Source of the DNA: CAZXWK01 sp964644675 | GTDB lineage: Bacteria; Actinomycetota; Coriobacteriia; Anaerosomatales; JAAXUF01 | DNA length: 12,781 bases | Reading direction: 5' to 3' | Assembly (NCBI GenBank): GCA_964644675.1 | Contig: CAZXWK010000052.1 | Coordinates: 1-12,781, forward strand | In this document: positions 7,706 through 12,781 of the stretch, piece after piece | How the letters are laid out: each line of letters starts with the position of its first letter | Position numbering within the stretch: position 1 is the first letter of the stretch | The notes under the pieces: model-generated | What the model saw: only the letters and a program-made list of their open reading frames with translations | What the model was told of the DNA's origin: nothing | Database searches by the model: none | Program-made: the position numbers and the translations under genes

Positions 7706-7734
7706 TTCGCGTGCCGGTTGTGGACTTCGCGTGC
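7706..7734. repeat. Short direct repeat, 9 bp, 20-bp period
   Basis: TTCGCGTGC occurs at 7706-7714 and 7726-7734 in the 92-bp gap between the hydrolase and the DUF4012 gene. The spacing is about two helical turns, so both copies face the same side of the DNA. It lies 40-80 bp before the DUF4012 start. This could be an operator or chance in GC-rich DNA. Confidence 0.3.
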
Positions 7735-7773
7735 AGACCCGCTCTCGCGGCGCGGACGGCGCGCTGAATCGGC

Positions 7774-7779
7774 TACGCT
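7774..7779 (+). promoter_or_regulatory. Candidate -10 element for a leaderless DUF4012 transcript
   Basis: TACGCT fits the TANNNT pattern and ends 6 nt before the ATG at 7786, so transcription could begin at the A of the start codon. No clear Shine-Dalgarno sequence precedes this ATG, which fits a leaderless message, common in Actinobacteria. No good -35 is seen. Confidence 0.3.
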
Positions 7780-7785
7780 AGAGCC

Positions 7786-9699
7786 ATGGAACGACTGAGC
7801 CGCCGCACCACCATCCGGATCGCTGTCGCCCTGCTCGTGCTCGCGGGAGTGCTGCTCGCCGCCGTATGGGGACGCGGCCTGACCGCGACCGCGAAGTCGG
7901 GCAAGCAACACGCGATCGCCGCCGCGCACGAGCTGCGCGCGATGGACGCGACCGCGGCCGCCGGCGAGTTCGAGGCGGCCGGCTCCGACTTCGACGCCCT
8001 CGTCCGCGCGTTCGGCCCCGAGTGGGTCGCCCGAAGCGTCGGGGCGGTGCCGTGGGTCGGGCGGCAGTACGTCACGGCGCGCGAGCTCGCGCTCATCGGC
8101 GCGGACGGCTCAGCGGCGGGGCTCGGGCTCGCGAAGGCCGCGATGGGCTCGGCGGAGGCGTCGGCCGTCGCGTCCGGCGCTGCCGCGGCGGGCGGCTCGG
8201 CCGAGACCAGCGCTGCCGCCGGCTCGCGCATGAACGAGAGCCTGCGCGCGGTCGTGGATGCGCTCGCGGCGTTCTCGGCGGTGGCGCAGCGGGCCGACGC
8301 GCTCTCGACCGACGGCCTCGTGCCGCCGCTCGCGAGGCAGGTCACCGCGCTCCAGACCACGCTCGCACAGGCGATGCCGCTGGGGGAGCGGAGCCGCGCG
8401 CTGGTCGCCCTCGCGAGCTACCTGCTCTCCGGCGAGCACCGCTTCATCGTCGTCTCGCAGGACGGCGCCGAACTGCGCCCGACCGGTGGGTGGGCCGGGA
8501 GCTACGGCATTGTGACCACCGGCGAGTCCGGCGTGAAGCTCGAGAGCTACCAGGACGTCTTCACGCTGCCCAACCCGCCGGGCCGGGTGCCCATGCCCGA
8601 GGGGGCGCTGCAGACCAACGACTTCAACTTCCGCAACGCCAACTGGTGGCTCGACTTCCCCACGAGCGCGCAGCGCATGCTCGCGTTCTGGGACGAGTAC
8701 AAGATGCCGCCGGTCGACGGGATCGTCGTCATCGACACGGTGCTCATGGCCGACCTGCTGGACGTGGTCGGCCCCGTCACGGTCGCCGACTTCAACGAGA
8801 CGTTCACCGACAAGAACCTGCTCGACCGGCTGCTCTACCACACGCAGGTGCTGCGTGGAGGCCAGACCGACCGCAAGGACGTCCTGGTCCAGCTCGCCGA
8901 GCAGCTCGAGCGCCGCGTGCTCGAGGCGCCTCCCGCCGAGCTCGCGAAGTCGGCGGCGGTGCTCGGCAAGGCGGCCGACGCCAAGCACGTGCAGATGTAC
9001 TTCCTCGACCCCAAGGCGCAGGCGGCGGCCGAGGCGCTCGGCTGGTCGGGCAAGGTGGCGCCACCCGCCGGGACGACCGACATGGTCGCGGTCTCCAACG
9101 CGATGAACAAGGCGGGCAAGGCGAACATCGCGATGCACAAGTCGATCGCCTACGACGTGGCGCTCACGCCCCAGGGCTCCGCCGAGACGACCCTGTCGCT
9201 CTGGTACGCCAACGACGGCCCCTTCCCGTACCCCACCGTGCCGTCGGACTTCCGAGACTGGCTCCGCGTCTACCGGCTGCCCGGTACCGTCTTCCCGCCC
9301 ACGCGGCCCGACGGCAGCACGACCACCACGACCACCGAGTTCGGTTTCCCTGCCGAGACCCGCATGTTCATGCTGAGCCGAGGCCAGTCGACCACGCAGG
9401 TGTTCTCGGCGATGGTGCCGGAGGCGGTGCGCGAGGGGAGCGGCGGCAGTGCGGGCTCGGGCGGCGCGACGGGCGGCGCCGGGACGTACCGGCTCTACCT
9501 CGTGCGGCAGGCCGACCTCGAGGACGTGCCGACCACCGTCACCGTGACGCCGCCGTCGGGCCGTCGCATCGAGCACGCGACCGCCCGCTTCGTCGCGTCG
9601 GGCGCCACGGTGCCGGTGCGGGTGGAGCAGGGGCGTGCGGTCGCGGCGCTCCCGCTGGCCGGCGATCTGGTCCTCGACGTGCGGATCGCCTCGCCGTAG
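7786..9699 (+). CDS. DUF4012 domain-containing membrane-anchored protein
   Basis: A 637-residue protein. Residues 9-29 form one hydrophobic segment after a basic start (MERLSRR), predicting an N-terminal anchor with the bulk outside the membrane. Residues 40-215 are mostly helical and Ala-rich (low complexity about 109-147). The DUF4012 hallmark follows: IVVSQDGAELRPTGGWAGSYG (221-241), then QTNDFNFRNANWWLDFP (276-292) and VDGIVVIDTVLMADLLDVVGPV (310-331). A Gly/Ser linker (551-566) precedes a final beta-rich part. The family has no established reaction; it is often found near cell-surface polysaccharide genes, and the neighbours here agree. It starts 92 nt after the hydrolase stop and could share its transcript or use its own promoter. 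I see no catalytic motif that would support a function call. Confidence 0.85.
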   Translation: MERLSRRTTIRIAVALLVLAGVLLAAVWGRGLTATAKSGKQHAIAAAHELRAMDATAAAGEFEAAGSDFDALVRAFGPEWVARSVGAVPWVGRQYVTARELALIGADGSAAGLGLAKAAMGSAEASAVASGAAAAGGSAETSAAAGSRMNESLRAVVDALAAFSAVAQRADALSTDGLVPPLARQVTALQTTLAQAMPLGERSRALVALASYLLSGEHRFIVVSQDGAELRPTGGWAGSYGIVTTGESGVKLESYQDVFTLPNPPGRVPMPEGALQTNDFNFRNANWWLDFPTSAQRMLAFWDEYKMPPVDGIVVIDTVLMADLLDVVGPVTVADFNETFTDKNLLDRLLYHTQVLRGGQTDRKDVLVQLAEQLERRVLEAPPAELAKSAAVLGKAADAKHVQMYFLDPKAQAAAEALGWSGKVAPPAGTTDMVAVSNAMNKAGKANIAMHKSIAYDVALTPQGSAETTLSLWYANDGPFPYPTVPSDFRDWLRVYRLPGTVFPPTRPDGSTTTTTTEFGFPAETRMFMLSRGQSTTQVFSAMVPEAVREGSGGSAGSGGATGGAGTYRLYLVRQADLEDVPTTVTVTPPSGRRIEHATARFVASGATVPVRVEQGRAVAALPLAGDLVLDVRIASP

Positions 9700-9719
9700 C
9701 GATTGCGACCTCGCGTTTA

Positions 9720-9744
9720 CGGGGATTTCTACAGGTAGACCCCG
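9720..9744. promoter_or_regulatory. Bipartite inverted repeat upstream of clpB
   Basis: CGGGG (9720-9724), ATT, TCTAC (9728-9732), AG, GTAGA (9735-9739), CCCCG (9740-9744). Ten positions match symmetrically, with three extra bases in the left arm. It sits 21 nt after the DUF4012 stop and 65 nt before clpB. It may be a repressor operator or a weak terminator stem (no T-run follows). It is not a CIRCE or HAIR element by sequence. Confidence 0.4.
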
Positions 9745-9755
9745 CAGTGACCGTT

Positions 9756-9807
9756 CGCACGCGCGTCCTTTCCCGACCCCGCGCGTGCGCGCGAGGAAAG
9801 GAAGCGC
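9756..9807 (+). promoter_or_regulatory. Putative structured clpB leader: SD-sequestering stem and competing hairpin (candidate RNA thermometer or switch)
   Basis: Stem B pairs 9761-9773 with 9795-9807: UCCUUUCC with GGAAAGGA is a perfect 8-bp core, then one G/A mismatch, then GCGC with GCGC. It buries the whole Shine-Dalgarno sequence and stops one base before the GTG. Stem A pairs 9756-9765 with 9780-9789, ten perfect pairs (CGCACGCGCG with CGCGCGUGCG), and leaves the Shine-Dalgarno sequence free. A and B share 9761-9765, so their full forms exclude each other. The anti-SD arm resembles the 3' end of 16S rRNA. Function is inferred from pairing and from the heat-shock gene downstream. It requires that transcription start upstream of 9756. 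Confidence 0.5.
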
Positions 9808-9808
9808 A

Positions 9809-12374
<2,566 letters not shown>

Positions 12375-12388
<14 letters not shown>

Positions 12389-12781
12389 CGAAGCGCAGGA
12401 TGCGGCGACCGCGGCGGAGCACGAGCGGTTCATGCGTCGCGCGATCGAGCTCAGCCGAGACGAGATGCGCGCCGGGGCGGGCGGCCCCTTCGCGGCGCTC
12501 GTCGTCCTCGACGGCGAAGTCGTGGGCGAGGGGTGGAACTGCGTCACGAGCCACAACGACCCCACGGCCCACGCCGAGGTCAGCGCCATCCGCGACGCGT
12601 GCACGCGCCTGGGCACCTTCTCGCTCGACGGCGCGGTGATGTACTCGACGTGCGAGCCGTGCCCCATGTGCCTCGCGGCGATCTACTGGGCCCGCATCTC
12701 CAAGCTCTACTTCGCGAACACCACCGAGGACGCCGCCGCCATCGGCTTCGATGATCGCGAGATCTACCACCAGATCAGCCT
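12375..12781 (+). CDS. guaD: Guanine deaminase, cytidine-deaminase fold (partial, C-terminus beyond window)
   Basis: 135 codons are visible before the window edge. The enzyme should hydrolyse guanine to xanthine and ammonia in purine salvage or catabolism, in the cytoplasm. GGPFAALVV (36-44), NDPTAHAEVSAIRDAC (61-76), STCEPCPMCLAAIYWAR (91-107) and AIGFDDREIY (122-131) follow the Bacillus subtilis GuaD pattern closely. Zinc ligands are H66, C96 and C99, and E68 is the proton shuttle. The FDD segment near the end separates GuaD from tRNA adenosine deaminase TadA. The start at 12375 gives about 14 more residues than the Bacillus protein and overlaps clpB by 14 nt; no good ribosome-binding site is visible, so coupling to clpB translation is likely. 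The ATG at 12432 (codon 20) would cut into the first helix. The specific substrate is inferred from similarity. Confidence 0.88.

Noticed and set aside
9700..9808. Search for CIRCE or HspR (HAIR) operators before clpB.
   Set aside because: Neither the TTAGCACTC/GAGTGCTAA pair nor the CTTGAGT/ACTCAAG pair is present in the gap.

Overview
The window is high-GC bacterial DNA with strong G/C preference at third codon positions, one GTG start, a candidate leaderless gene and a gene complement (DUF4012 protein, GHL15-like glycoside hydrolase, multi-repeat secreted deacetylase, ClpB, GuaD-type deaminase) that suggests an actinobacterium, perhaps of the Coriobacteriia type. The assignment is an inference from composition and families; there is no rRNA here to test it.

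Layout. Positions 1-5066 hold two minus-strand genes. Upstream is an extended-SDR nucleotide-sugar epimerase (4071-5066). Downstream is a very large secreted protein (1-3875, cut by the left window edge) carrying two complete polysaccharide-deacetylase domains in a tandemly duplicated architecture. A 308-bp divergent region (5067-5374) separates these from plus-strand genes: a secreted GHL15-like putative glycoside hydrolase with a carbohydrate-binding module and a very basic C-terminal tail (5375-7693), a membrane-anchored DUF4012 protein (7786-9699), the disaggregase ClpB (9809-12388), and a GuaD-type guanine deaminase that overlaps clpB by 14 nt and runs off the right edge (12375-12781).

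The first four genes read as an envelope or exopolysaccharide module: a sugar-nucleotide epimerase to make a precursor, two secreted enzymes that could deacetylate and cut or remodel glycans, and a surface protein of unknown function. clpB-guaD is a cytoplasmic housekeeping pair, probably transcribed separately.

Most notable observations: (1) the clpB leader holds a 13-position stem (12 paired) that buries the Shine-Dalgarno sequence, plus a mutually exclusive perfect 10-bp hairpin, so it may be an RNA thermometer or switch; (2) in the large deacetylase, a sandwich-plus-NodB block of about 360 residues appears to be inserted inside a single WSDG-type repeat domain, at the same point in both halves of the protein; (3) the glycoside hydrolase appears to carry two nested insertions of its own and a 110-residue tail with 26 Lys/Arg and no Asp/Glu. 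No tRNA, rRNA, CRISPR array, transposase or att site was seen.
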